A stretch of 64,000 nt of DNA, taken from positions 124,001 through 188,000 of the forward strand of contig NZ_SOFP01000046.1 of the NCBI RefSeq assembly GCF_004402785.1, written 5' to 3'. Below the pieces are notes generated by a model, which ran no database searches, was not told the DNA's origin, and saw only the letters and a list, made by a program, of their open reading frames with translations. How positions within the stretch are numbered: position 1 is the first letter of the stretch; each line of letters opens with the position of its first letter. Both the position numbers and the translations under genes were made by a program. Source of the stretch: Cryobacterium algoritolerans. Lineage in GTDB: Bacteria > Actinomycetota > Actinomycetes > Actinomycetales > Microbacteriaceae. Shown here piece by piece: positions 52,727-62,168 of this stretch.

Positions 52727-55117
52727 TTGGAAACCTGGCCTGGAACTGCTTACCCGCTCGGCGCCACCTATGACGGCAGCGGAACGAACTTCGCTCTCTT
52801 CAGCGAGGCCGCGTCGAAGGTGGAACTCTGCCTGTTCGACGATGACGGCGGCGAGACGCGGATCGACGTGATTGAGTCCAGCGCGTTCATCTGGCACTGC
52901 TATCTCCCACTCGTGCAGCCCGGCCAGCGCTACGGCTACCGCGTGCACGGCGATTACGACCCGGCGAACGGGCAGCGCGCCAACCCGAGCAAGCTGCTCC
53001 TCGACCCGTACGCGAAGGCCACCTGCGGCACCATCGACTGGGACCCTTCTCTCTTCTCCTACAACTTCGGCGACCCCGATTCCCGCAACGACGACGATTC
53101 CGCGTCGCACATGATGCTCGGCGTCGTCGTCAACCCGTTCTTCGACTGGGTCGGTGACCGCCCGTTGCGCACGCCGTACAGCGAATCGCTGATCTACGAG
53201 GCCCACGTCAAGGGGCTCACCAAGTTGCAGGAACTCGTGCCGGAATCACAGCGCGGCACCTACGCGGGCGTCGCGCATCCATCTGTCATCGACCACCTGC
53301 AGAAACTCGGCGTCACCGCCATCGAGCTGATGCCGGTGCACCAGTTCGTCAACGACGGCACCCTTGAAGAGAAGGGGCTGAACAATTACTGGGGCTACAA
53401 CACCATCGGCTTCTTCTCCCCGCACAACGCGTACTCGTCGACCGGCGACCTTGGCCAGCAGGTGCAGGAGTTCAAGGGGATGGTGCGAAGCCTGCACGAC
53501 GCGGGTATCGAGGTCATCCTCGACGTGGTCTATAACCACACGGCGGAGGGCAACCACCTCGGCCCGACCATCTCGTTCAAGGGCATCGACAACCAGGCCT
53601 ATTACCGGCTGATGGACGATGACAAGCGCTACTACATGGACTACACCGGCACCGGCAACACGCTCAACGTGCGGCATCCGCACGCCCTGCAGCTGATCAT
53701 GGACTCGTTGCGGTACTGGGTGATCGAGATGCACGTCGATGGTTTCCGGTTCGACCTCGCCTCGGCGCTGGCCCGCGACCTGTACGACGTGGACAAGCTC
53801 TCCACCTTCTTCGAGCTCGTTCAGCAGGACCCGATCGTGTCTCAGGTCAAGCTCATCGCCGAACCGTGGGATGTCGGCCCTGGCGGCTACCAGGTCGGCA
53901 ACTTTCCTGCCCAGTGGACGGAGTGGAACGGGCAGTACCGTGACACCGTTCGCGACTTCTGGCGCGGCGAGCCGTCGACGCTGGGCGAGTTCGCCTCGCG
54001 CATCAGTGGCTCCGCCGACCTCTACGAGCACTCCGGCCGCCGGCCGGTGGCCTCGATCAACTTCGTGACCGCGCACGACGGGTTCACCCTCTCCGATCTC
54101 GTCTCCTACAACGAGAAGCACAACGACGCCAACGGAGAAGGCAACAACGACGGCGAGTCCCACAACCGGTCCTGGAACATGGGCGCAGAAGGACCGACCG
54201 AGGACCCCGCAATTCGGTCCCTGCGCGCCAGGCAGCACCGCAACATCCTGGCGACGATGCTGCTCTCCCAGGGGGTGCCGATGATCCTGCACGGGGACGA
54301 GCTGGGCCGCACCCAGCAGGGCAACAACAACACCTACGCGCAGGACTCCGAACTGAGCTGGATTCACTGGGACGACGCAGACCATCCGCTGATCGAATTC
54401 ACCGCGGCCGTGTCTCGCCTGCGGAAAGACCACCCGACGTTCCGGCGTAGCCGGTTCTTCGACGGCCACCCCGGCAAGCGGGCCGAAGGCGACTCGCTGC
54501 CCGACATCGTCTGGCTGAACAGTGACGGCAAGGAAATGCAGTCGGAGGATTGGGACGAGAACCGGGCCCGCACCGTGGGCATGTTCCTGAACGGACTGGG
54601 GATCCGGGAGCGGAACTCCCGCGGTGAGAACGTCACCGACGTCAACTTCCTCCTGGTCTTCAACGCCGACCCCGACGACGTCGACTTCACCCTGCCTCCC
54701 GCCGACTACGCACCGGCCTGGGAGATCGTCGTCGACACTGCGGGGCACGGAGCCGACGCCGTGCCGCACGCCGCCGGAGCGGTGCAGACCGTGTCGTCCC
54801 GGTCGCTCGTGGTACTGCGCGCCTACCAGCCGCCGGAAACCGCCCCCGACCATTCCGTCGCCGCTTCCCTCGCCGCCCTGGCCGGTTCGCCGATTCCGAC
54901 GGACGTGGTGACGGATGCCGTGGAACCCGATGCCGTGGAACCCGATGCCGTGGAACCCGATGCCGTGGAACCCGATGTTGCTGAACCCGATGGCGCTGAT
55001 CCCGATGGCGCTGAGCCGAAAGCCGCCGGACCGGATGCCGCAGCACCGGCCGAACCTGCCGCGAAGCCGGTGAAGAGAGTGCGGAGGCCCCGCACCAACC
55101 CGGAGGGATCCAAGTGA
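52727..55117 (+). CDS. glgX: Glycogen debranching enzyme GlgX/TreX with repeat-rich tail
   Basis: A 796-residue GH13 alpha-1,6-glucosidase releasing linear maltodextrins from glycogen. N-terminal CBM48 domain (YPLGATYDGSGTNFALFSEAASKVELCLFDDDG), catalytic barrel with DVVYNHTAEG, nucleophile DGFRFDLASAL, acid/base IAEPWDVGPGGYQVG and FVTAHDGFTL. The core ends near residue 705; a tail of about 90 residues follows with DAVEP/DGAEP-type repeats encoded by 15-bp units (54914-55018) and a basic end. TTG start at 52727 with GAGGAG upstream. Its stop overlaps the treY start by four bases. Confidence 0.94.
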   Translation: METWPGTAYPLGATYDGSGTNFALFSEAASKVELCLFDDDGGETRIDVIESSAFIWHCYLPLVQPGQRYGYRVHGDYDPANGQRANPSKLLLDPYAKATCGTIDWDPSLFSYNFGDPDSRNDDDSASHMMLGVVVNPFFDWVGDRPLRTPYSESLIYEAHVKGLTKLQELVPESQRGTYAGVAHPSVIDHLQKLGVTAIELMPVHQFVNDGTLEEKGLNNYWGYNTIGFFSPHNAYSSTGDLGQQVQEFKGMVRSLHDAGIEVILDVVYNHTAEGNHLGPTISFKGIDNQAYYRLMDDDKRYYMDYTGTGNTLNVRHPHALQLIMDSLRYWVIEMHVDGFRFDLASALARDLYDVDKLSTFFELVQQDPIVSQVKLIAEPWDVGPGGYQVGNFPAQWTEWNGQYRDTVRDFWRGEPSTLGEFASRISGSADLYEHSGRRPVASINFVTAHDGFTLSDLVSYNEKHNDANGEGNNDGESHNRSWNMGAEGPTEDPAIRSLRARQHRNILATMLLSQGVPMILHGDELGRTQQGNNNTYAQDSELSWIHWDDADHPLIEFTAAVSRLRKDHPTFRRSRFFDGHPGKRAEGDSLPDIVWLNSDGKEMQSEDWDENRARTVGMFLNGLGIRERNSRGENVTDVNFLLVFNADPDDVDFTLPPADYAPAWEIVVDTAGHGADAVPHAAGAVQTVSSRSLVVLRAYQPPETAPDHSVAASLAALAGSPIPTDVVTDAVEPDAVEPDAVEPDAVEPDVAEPDGADPDGAEPKAAGPDAAAPAEPAAKPVKRVRRPRTNPEGSK
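54914..55018 (+). repeat. Seven 15-bp tandem units in the 3' end of glgX
   Basis: GATGCCGTGGAACCC occurs four times exactly (54914-54973), followed by three diverged units (GATGTTGCTGAACCC, GATGGCGCTGATCCC, GATGGCGCTGAGCCG). Exact copies beside diverged ones suggest recent expansion. The product is an acidic D-A-V-E-P linker. Confidence 0.9.
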
Positions 55118-57474
55118 GGATTCCGCTCTCGACCTACCGCCTCCAGATCACGGCCGACTTCGACCTGGATGCCGCCGCCGGTATCCTCGACTACGTCACG
55201 GCCCTGGGCGCGGACTGGCTCTACCTCTCGCCTCTGCTCGCGGCCGAGGACGGGTCCGACCACGGCTACGACGTGGTCGACCATTCCACGGTCGACCCGG
55301 TGCGCGGCGGCCCGGAGGGTCTCCTTCGACTCGCGACCGCCGCGACGGACGCGGGGCGCGGCCTCCTCGTCGATATTGTGCCCAACCACGTCGGGGTTGC
55401 GACACCACGGCACAACGCCTGGTGGTGGGACCTGCTCGCTGGCGGCCAAGACTCCCGTTTCGCCGAGGCATTCGACGTGGACTGGGAGGCGGCTGCCGGC
55501 CGCGTCCTGCTCCCTGTCCTCGGCGACGGCGACGACGAGCTCGACCGGCTCGAGGTCGTCGGTGACGAACTGCGCTACTTCGAGAACCGGTTCCCGCTCG
55601 CCCCCGGCAGCGCTGAAGACGGGGCGGATGCCGTCACCGTGCACTCCCGCCAGCACTACGAGCTCATCAATTGGCGTCGCGCCGACGCGGAGCTGAACTA
55701 CCGGCGCTTCTTCGCCGTGAACAGCCTGGCGGGGATCCGGGTGGAGGTGCCCTGGGTGTTCGAGGAATCGCACCGGGAGATTGTGCGCTGGGTGCGGGAC
55801 GGGCTCGTGCACGGACTGCGGGTCGACCACCCCGACGGCCTGGCCGATCCGGGCGGTTACCTGGACCGGCTCTGCACGGCCACCGGGGGAGCCTATGTCG
55901 TCGTCGAGAAGATCCTCGAGGGCCGGGAGCAACTGCCCGCAAACTGGGCCACCAGGGGCACCACCGGCTACGACGCGCTGGGCGACTTCGACCGGATCCT
56001 CGTCGACCCGGCCGGGCAAGATGCCCTCGCCGCCCTCGAGGCGCGCCTCCAGCGCGAGGCAGGGCGCCTCGAAGACGGTGCTGTCGCCGTCGACTGGGAG
56101 GAGCTGGTGCACACAGACAAACGCACCATCACTGACAAGACCCTGCGCGCCGAGGTGCTGCGACTGGCCCGACTGGTGCCGGAGATCGCCGACCCGGCCG
56201 ACGCGATCGCCGAACTGCTCGCCTGCTTCCCCGTCTACCGCTGCTATCTCCCGGTCGGGATCGACCGGCTGCAGGCCGCCGCACGGCTGGCCGTCGCCCG
56301 CCGCCCCGAACTGGCACCGACGATCGACCTGCTGTTGCCCGTGCTGGCCGACCCGGGGCATCCGGCCGCCGTGCGATTCCAGCAGACCTCCGGCATGGTG
56401 ATGGCCAAGGGCGTCGAAGACACCGCCTACTACCGGTACGGCAGGCTGACTTCGCTCAACGAGGTCGGTGCCGACCCGTCGGAGTTCGCGATCGACCCGG
56501 CGGAGTTCCACCGCCGCCAGCAACTGCGCCAGGCCACGATGCCCGGCTCGATGACCACGCTCTCCACCCACGACACCAAACGCGGTGAAGACGTACGGGC
56601 CAGGATCGACGTACTCTCTGAGATCCCCGCCGAGTGGGCGACGACCCTTGACTCGCTCCGCACGGCCACACCGCTCGGTGACGCACCGTTTGAGAACCTG
56701 CTCTGGCAGGCCGTGATCGGAGCCTGGCCGGCCACCCCGGAACGACTCGCCGCCTACGCGGAGAAGGCCGCCAGGGAAGCCGGGACCTCGACCACCTGGA
56801 CCGACCAGAACGACACCTTCGAAACGGCCCTACGCGACCTCGCGGCTGCGACCTGCGGGAACGAGGACGTCGCCGGCACGATCACCGGTTTCGTCGACCG
56901 GGTGCGGCAGGCCGGCTGGAGCAATTCCCTCTCCGCCAAGCTCGTGCAACTCACGACCTCCGGTGTCCCCGACGTGTTCCAGGGCAGCGAATTGTGGGAG
57001 ACCTCCCTGGTCGACCCCGACAATCGCCGCCCCGTCGACTACGCGCTCCGGCGCGACTACCTGGCCCGGATCGACGACGGATGGCTGCCGGCGGTCGACG
57101 AGACCGGCGCGGCTAAACTACTGGTCACCGCCCGGGCCCTGCGACTGCGCCGCGACGAGCCGGGCCGGTTCTTCCGCTATGCGCCGGTCCCGGCCTTCGG
57201 AGCCAGGGCCGGGAATGTCATCGCCTTCGATCGTGGCGAGGCCGTCACGGTCGCCACCCGACTGCCGCTGGGCCTGTCCGACGCGGGCGGGTGGGCGGAC
57301 ACCAGGATCGTGCTCGCCGGCCGGCCGGTCGTCGACCTCCTGACCGGCACGCGCTTCGCGGGCGGGTCGATTCGGCTGGCCGACCTGCTGGCACGTTACC
57401 CGGCGGCGCTGCTCGTGACCGATCCCGACCTCGACCAGCGCGCATCGACGAAAGGCGGCCGGCATGCCCAGTGA
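55114..57474 (+). CDS. treY: Maltooligosyltrehalose synthase
   Basis: A 786-residue GH13 enzyme that isomerises the reducing-end alpha-1,4 bond of maltodextrins to the alpha,alpha-1,1 bond of trehalose. The start [35 protein letters not shown] is characteristic. Catalytic segments: [10 protein letters not shown], nucleophile [17 protein letters not shown] (Asp about 231), acid/base [12 protein letters not shown] (Glu about 268), and [25 protein letters not shown] start at 55114 overlaps the glgX stop (GTGA). The 3' end overlaps treZ by 11 bases. Confidence 0.95.
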   Translation: MRIPLSTYRLQITADFDLDAAAGILDYVTALGADWLYLSPLLAAEDGSDHGYDVVDHSTVDPVRGGPEGLLRLATAATDAGRGLLVDIVPNHVGVATPRHNAWWWDLLAGGQDSRFAEAFDVDWEAAAGRVLLPVLGDGDDELDRLEVVGDELRYFENRFPLAPGSAEDGADAVTVHSRQHYELINWRRADAELNYRRFFAVNSLAGIRVEVPWVFEESHREIVRWVRDGLVHGLRVDHPDGLADPGGYLDRLCTATGGAYVVVEKILEGREQLPANWATRGTTGYDALGDFDRILVDPAGQDALAALEARLQREAGRLEDGAVAVDWEELVHTDKRTITDKTLRAEVLRLARLVPEIADPADAIAELLACFPVYRCYLPVGIDRLQAAARLAVARRPELAPTIDLLLPVLADPGHPAAVRFQQTSGMVMAKGVEDTAYYRYGRLTSLNEVGADPSEFAIDPAEFHRRQQLRQATMPGSMTTLSTHDTKRGEDVRARIDVLSEIPAEWATTLDSLRTATPLGDAPFENLLWQAVIGAWPATPERLAAYAEKAAREAGTSTTWTDQNDTFETALRDLAAATCGNEDVAGTITGFVDRVRQAGWSNSLSAKLVQLTTSGVPDVFQGSELWETSLVDPDNRRPVDYALRRDYLARIDDGWLPAVDETGAAKLLVTARALRLRRDEPGRFFRYAPVPAFGARAGNVIAFDRGEAVTVATRLPLGLSDAGGWADTRIVLAGRPVVDLLTGTRFAGGSIRLADLLARYPAALLVTDPDLDQRASTKGGRHAQ

Positions 57475-59230
57475 ATCGTTCGAGGGCAGCGAGTTCTTCG
57501 AAGTCTGGGCCCCGGCCTCGGCCACGGTCGAACTGGTGCTCACCGACGCGAGCCTGCCGATGACCCGGGCGGAGGACGGCTGGTGGCGGGCACCACGCCC
57601 CGGGGCCTCTGGGCCGCTCGACTACGGCTTCCGGGTCGACGGCGAGGGGCCATTCCCCGACCCTCGATCGCGGCGCCAGCCGAACGGAGTGCATGGGCTG
57701 TCCCGTACCGTGGCGGCCGGCTATGCCTGGACAGACCAGGCCTGGACCGGCCGCCAGCTGGCCGGAAGCACCATCTACGAGCTGCACCTGGGCACGTTCA
57801 CCCCGGAGGGCACACTGGACGGCGCGGCCGGCAAGCTGGCCCACCTGGCGTCCATCGGCGTCGATTTCGTCGAACTGCTCCCCGTGAACGCGTTCAACGG
57901 CAGCCACAACTGGGGCTACGACGGGGTGCTCTGGTACGCCGTTCACGAGGGCTACGGCGGCCCTGCCGCCTACCGGCGCTTCGTCGACGCCTGCCACCGG
58001 GCCGGCATCGGGGTCATCCAGGACGTCGTCTACAACCACCTCGGTCCGAGCGGTAACTACCTGGGGAAGTTCGGGCCCTACCTGAGCGCCGCCGCCGGGA
58101 ACGACTGGGGGTCGTCCGTCAACCTGGACGGTCCGGATTCTGACGAGGTGCGGCGGTACATCATCGACAACGCGCTGATGTGGCTCGGTGAGTACCACGT
58201 CGACGGGCTGCGCCTGGACGCCGTGCACGCCCTGCACGACGACCGGGCCACCCACCTGCTCGAGCAACTGGCCATCGAGGTCGATGTCCTCAGCGCGCAC
58301 GTCGGCCGACCGCTCAGCCTGCTGGCCGAATCCGACCTGAACGACCCGCGCCTGGTCACCGCCAGGGAGGCCGGCGGTTACGGGCTGACCGGGCAGTGGA
58401 GCGACGACTTCCACCACGCGGTGCACGTGGCGCTGACCGGCGAGACCACGGGCTACTACGCCGATTTCGAGCCGCTCGGCGCCCTCGCAAAGGTGCTCAC
58501 CCGCGGTTTCTTCCACGACGGCACCTTTTCCAGCTTTCGGGCACGCAGCCACGGCCGCCCGATCGACACCGAACGGATGCCGGCCTGGCGTCTCGTGGTC
58601 GCCAGCCAGAATCACGACCAGATCGGCAACCGCGCCATCGGCGACCGGTTGAGCGCCCAGCTGGACCCTGGCCAGCTCGCCATCGCGGCGACCCTGACCC
58701 TGCTCGGCCCGTTCACGCCCATGCTCTTCATGGGCGAGGAATGGGGAGCCCGCACACCGTGGCAGTTCTTCACCTCGCACCCGGAGCCGGAGCTCGGCGA
58801 GGCCACGGCCAGGGGTCGGATCAACGAGTTCGCCCGGATGGGCTGGGACCCGGCGCTGGTCCCTGACCCGCAGGACCCGGCGACCTTCGCACGCTCGAAA
58901 CTAGACTGGAACGAGCCGGCCACGCCCGGCCACGCCCGGCTTCTTGCGTTCTACCGGTCCCTCGCCGCGCTCCGGCGGAGTCACTCGGACTTCACGGACC
59001 CGCGGTTCGAACGCGTCGAGGTGCGGTTCGACGAGACCGAGCACTGGCTGCGCCTTCGCCGCGGCGACACCGAGCTGCTGGTCAACCTCGGCGAGGTGCC
59101 GCGCGCAGTTCCCACGGGAGGCGAGGCCGTGCTGGTGTCCTTTGCGTCGGCGGCGGCCGTCCTTGGCCGTGAGGCGGGGTCCCTGCTGCTCGCGCCGCAC
59201 TCCGTCGTCGTGACGGGCCCCGCGCAGTAG
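57464..59230 (+). CDS. treZ: Malto-oligosyltrehalose trehalohydrolase
   Basis: A 588-residue GH13 enzyme that cuts trehalose from the chain made by TreY. N-terminal beta-domain ([28 protein letters not shown]), then [29 protein letters not shown], nucleophile [12 protein letters not shown] (Asp about 247), acid/base [12 protein letters not shown] and [13 protein letters not shown]. Length is usual. ATG at 57464 lies within the end of treY. With GlgX and TreY it completes the glycogen-to-trehalose route, probably for osmotic or cold protection. Confidence 0.95.
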   Translation: MPSESFEGSEFFEVWAPASATVELVLTDASLPMTRAEDGWWRAPRPGASGPLDYGFRVDGEGPFPDPRSRRQPNGVHGLSRTVAAGYAWTDQAWTGRQLAGSTIYELHLGTFTPEGTLDGAAGKLAHLASIGVDFVELLPVNAFNGSHNWGYDGVLWYAVHEGYGGPAAYRRFVDACHRAGIGVIQDVVYNHLGPSGNYLGKFGPYLSAAAGNDWGSSVNLDGPDSDEVRRYIIDNALMWLGEYHVDGLRLDAVHALHDDRATHLLEQLAIEVDVLSAHVGRPLSLLAESDLNDPRLVTAREAGGYGLTGQWSDDFHHAVHVALTGETTGYYADFEPLGALAKVLTRGFFHDGTFSSFRARSHGRPIDTERMPAWRLVVASQNHDQIGNRAIGDRLSAQLDPGQLAIAATLTLLGPFTPMLFMGEEWGARTPWQFFTSHPEPELGEATARGRINEFARMGWDPALVPDPQDPATFARSKLDWNEPATPGHARLLAFYRSLAALRRSHSDFTDPRFERVEVRFDETEHWLRLRRGDTELLVNLGEVPRAVPTGGEAVLVSFASAAAVLGREAGSLLLAPHSVVVTGPAQ

Positions 59231-59291
59231 TCGCAGGCCGGCTGCGCGGGTCAGTACGCATCGACCGGGGAGCGAACCCGGCGCGGGCGAA

Positions 59292-62168
59292 CTACGGCGT
59301 GGGCCGCGACACTTCCTCCAGCAGTTCGAGTACGTGGCGGTAGTCCTTGCCAGTGGCCCGGGTCATGCCAAGCTCGCAGGTGCGGTTGCAGGAAGCGTGC
59401 ACCACGGTATCGAGGGCTGCAACATCCGCGGCCTGCGCCCGGGTCGCAGACTCGGTGAGCTCGGGATGCAGCATGCCGCGGTCGCCGGCGAAGCCGCAGC
59501 ATCCCCAGTTCTCCGGCACGTCGACGCGGGTGGCCACGCCGCGGGCGAGGCGCTCCAGCTCCGGGTTGATGCCCATTCGGGTGGACGAGCAGGTCGGGTG
59601 CAGCGCCAGGGACTCGATCTTCGCGTACTCCGGCAGGCCCGGCAGGATGCGCTCGGCTGCGAATTCGACAACGTCCACCACGCGCAGTGGCCGCTCGCTC
59701 GTGTCGCTTTCGATAGCCTGGCGCAGGCCCTCGGTGCAGGAGGAGGCGTCGCAGACGACGGGCAGTTCGCCGTCCCGGGTGGCGGCCCGGAGCGCCGCCA
59801 GGGTCTTCTGCCACATGGTGGCCCGTCCGTCGATCAGTCCCTTGGACGACCACGGGGTGCCGCAGCACAGCCCGTCGATTCCCTCCGGAACCAGCAGGGT
59901 GAGGCCGGCCCGGTCGCAGAGCTGCTCGAAGCTGAGCTGCACCCCCGGTGTGGTGTCGACGGCCGGGCCGAACATCGTCTGCACGCACGCCGGGAAGTAC
60001 ACGGCATCCGGATCGCTGGTGGGCGCCGGGCGCCCTCGCGTTTTACCGCCGCCGGGCAGCTCGGGGGAGTACAGCGGCACGGTGTCCGTCCCCATCGCGG
60101 CGCGCGCCAGCTTGTTCGGCGCCAGCACCGCGCCGGACGGAACGGCGCGGACCACACTCAACGCGAGGCCGGCGCCGCGGGTGACGGTGCCCCAGTTCTT
60201 CGCGGCGACGTTCCAGAGGCCGTTCTCGGCCCGGCCCGCCTCCTCCCGGCGCAGCTTCTTGACCAGGCTTCCGGTGTCGATGTTGACCGGGCAGGCGGTC
60301 TGGCACATCCCGTCGACGGCGCAGGTCTCGACGGCGTCGTAGGCATAGTCCTTCCGTAGCTCGGCCTCCAGCACGACGTCCCCGTCGACCCTGGCCTGTT
60401 CGATGGCGCGCAGGGTGACGATCCGCTGCCGTGGGGTCAGCGTGACATCCCGGCTCGGGCAGACGGGTTCGCAGTAGCCGCAGGACACGCAGCGGTCCAC
60501 CTCCACGGCAACGGGCGGGACGGTCTTGATGTCCTTGAGGTGCACGACGGGGTCGTCGTTCATCAGCACACCCGGGTTGAGCATCCCGGCCCGGTCGAAG
60601 AGCGTCTTCACCTGGCGCATGACGTCGTAGAGTTCGTCGCCGTACTGCCGACGCACGTACGGGGCCATCACCCGGCCGGTGCCGTGTTCGGCCTTGAGCG
60701 AGCCGCCCTCGCCGAGCATCAGGTCCACCATGTCCTCGGTGAACGCGCTGTAGCGGTCCAGCTCGGACTGTCCGGTGAAGCCATCGGTGAGCATGAAGTG
60801 GATGTTGCCGTCCTTGGCATGGCCGAAGATGACGCTGTTGCGGTATCCGTACCTGTCGAACAATGAAATCAGCTCCACGCAGGTGCGCCCGAGGGCGTCG
60901 ACTGGAACGACGACGTCCTCGAGCAGCGCGGTAGTGCCCGGTGGGCGAGCCCCGGCCACGGAGGCGTAGAGACCCTTCCGCAGGTGCCAGAGCTGCGCAC
61001 GCACGGCGGCATCCGTGCTGAACGCGGCCGGGGCGGCGAGGCCGAGCAGACCGGCCAGTCCCAGCCCGGTCCGCTGCAGTTCGGCGAGAGGCTCGGCCCC
61101 GTCCGCCTGGTACTCCACCAGCAGGGCCGCATGGTCGCGCACGGCCAGGTCACGGATGACCGGGGGCGTGTTCTCGAGGTTCTGTCCCACCTTCAGGGAC
61201 AGCGCGTCCATCAGCTCGAGCGTGGCGGCACCGGTCGCCACGAGGGCAGGCAGGGCGGCGTTGGCGGCTTCCAGGTCGTTGAACACCAGCAGGCCCGTGG
61301 TGGCGTGGGCCAGCCGCGGGACGGTGCGAAAGACGGCCTCTGCCACGAAGCCGAGCGTGCCCTCACTGCCGACGATCAGGTGCGCGAGCATGTCGACCGG
61401 CCGGTCGAAGTCGAGCAGGGAGTTCAGACCGTAGCCCATCGTGTTCTTCATGGAGTACTGGTGCCGGATGGTCGAGGCGGATGCCGGATTGCCCACGACC
61501 CGGCGATGCAGCCGTAGCAGACCCTCGTGCAACTCCGGTTCGAGCGCGCGGAGGCGTGCGTCGGCATCCGGCGCGCCGGTGTCCACCAGCGTGCCGCTGG
61601 GCAACACGACGGTGAGGGACTCCAGGGTCTGGTAGGCGTTGTCTACGGTGCCGCAGGACATGCCGGACGAGTTGTTGGCCACGACGCCACCGATGGTGCA
61701 CGCGGATTCGCTGGCCGGGTCGGGCCCGAACTTGCGGCCGAAGCGGGCCAGCCGGGCGTTCAGGGCCCGCACGGTGACGCCGGGTTGTACCCGCACCCGG
61801 GCGCCGCCGTCCAGCACCTCGATGGCCTTGAAGTTGCGGCGCACGTCGACCAGGACCCCGTCGGTGAGCGCCTGGCCGCTGAGGCTGGTGCCGCCGGAGC
61901 GGAAGGTGAGCGGCACGCCCTGGGCGGCGCTGGCCCGCAGCAGCCGGCCGACCTCGTCGGCGTTGCCGGCGACCACGACGGCCTGGGGGACGAGCAGGAA
62001 ATGCGAGGCATCGTGGGCGTTGGCGTGCAGGTCGATGGCGCGGGTCTTGATTTGCCCCGGGTTCGCGACGGCGTCCCGGAGCGCGTCGAGCATGCCGGAG
62101 TTATCCATGCCGCCGGTGGCTCTGGTGGCTCTGGTGGCTCTGGTGGCGCCACGCACGATGCCGGTCAT
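59292..62168 (-). CDS. FAD-linked oxidase with Fe-S domains (D-lactate/glycolate dehydrogenase-like)
   Basis: A 958-residue fusion. Residues about 60-500 are a GlcD-type FAD domain (VPLTFRSGGTSLSGQALTDGVLVD, GGVVANNSSGMSCGTVDNAYQTLESL, GSEGTLGFVAEAVFRTVP, EHGTGRVMAPYV). Two 4Fe-4S motifs follow, CVSCGYCEPVCPS and CAVDGMCQTACPV, and then CCG domains (CCGTPWSSKG, CCGFAGDRGM). This architecture oxidises 2-hydroxy acids at the membrane and passes electrons to quinone; with lctP upstream, D-lactate is the likely substrate. The ATG at 62168 shares its A with the lctP stop (TAATG), showing coupling; MDNSG at 62109 is an alternative start after a 9-bp repeat region. Confidence 0.92.
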   Translation of the reverse strand: MTGIVRGATRATRATRATGGMDNSGMLDALRDAVANPGQIKTRAIDLHANAHDASHFLLVPQAVVVAGNADEVGRLLRASAAQGVPLTFRSGGTSLSGQALTDGVLVDVRRNFKAIEVLDGGARVRVQPGVTVRALNARLARFGRKFGPDPASESACTIGGVVANNSSGMSCGTVDNAYQTLESLTVVLPSGTLVDTGAPDADARLRALEPELHEGLLRLHRRVVGNPASASTIRHQYSMKNTMGYGLNSLLDFDRPVDMLAHLIVGSEGTLGFVAEAVFRTVPRLAHATTGLLVFNDLEAANAALPALVATGAATLELMDALSLKVGQNLENTPPVIRDLAVRDHAALLVEYQADGAEPLAELQRTGLGLAGLLGLAAPAAFSTDAAVRAQLWHLRKGLYASVAGARPPGTTALLEDVVVPVDALGRTCVELISLFDRYGYRNSVIFGHAKDGNIHFMLTDGFTGQSELDRYSAFTEDMVDLMLGEGGSLKAEHGTGRVMAPYVRRQYGDELYDVMRQVKTLFDRAGMLNPGVLMNDDPVVHLKDIKTVPPVAVEVDRCVSCGYCEPVCPSRDVTLTPRQRIVTLRAIEQARVDGDVVLEAELRKDYAYDAVETCAVDGMCQTACPVNIDTGSLVKKLRREEAGRAENGLWNVAAKNWGTVTRGAGLALSVVRAVPSGAVLAPNKLARAAMGTDTVPLYSPELPGGGKTRGRPAPTSDPDAVYFPACVQTMFGPAVDTTPGVQLSFEQLCDRAGLTLLVPEGIDGLCCGTPWSSKGLIDGRATMWQKTLAALRAATRDGELPVVCDASSCTEGLRQAIESDTSERPLRVVDVVEFAAERILPGLPEYAKIESLALHPTCSSTRMGINPELERLARGVATRVDVPENWGCCGFAGDRGMLHPELTESATRAQAADVAALDTVVHASCNRTCELGMTRATGKDYRHVLELLEEVSRPTP
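62115..62150. repeat. 9-bp tandem repeat GGTGGCTCT (x3 plus a partial unit)
   Basis: GGTGGCTCT at 62115, 62124 and 62133, then GGTGGCGCC. On the coding strand it gives ATRATRATR at the very N-terminus of the dehydrogenase, outside the conserved domain. Confidence 0.85.
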
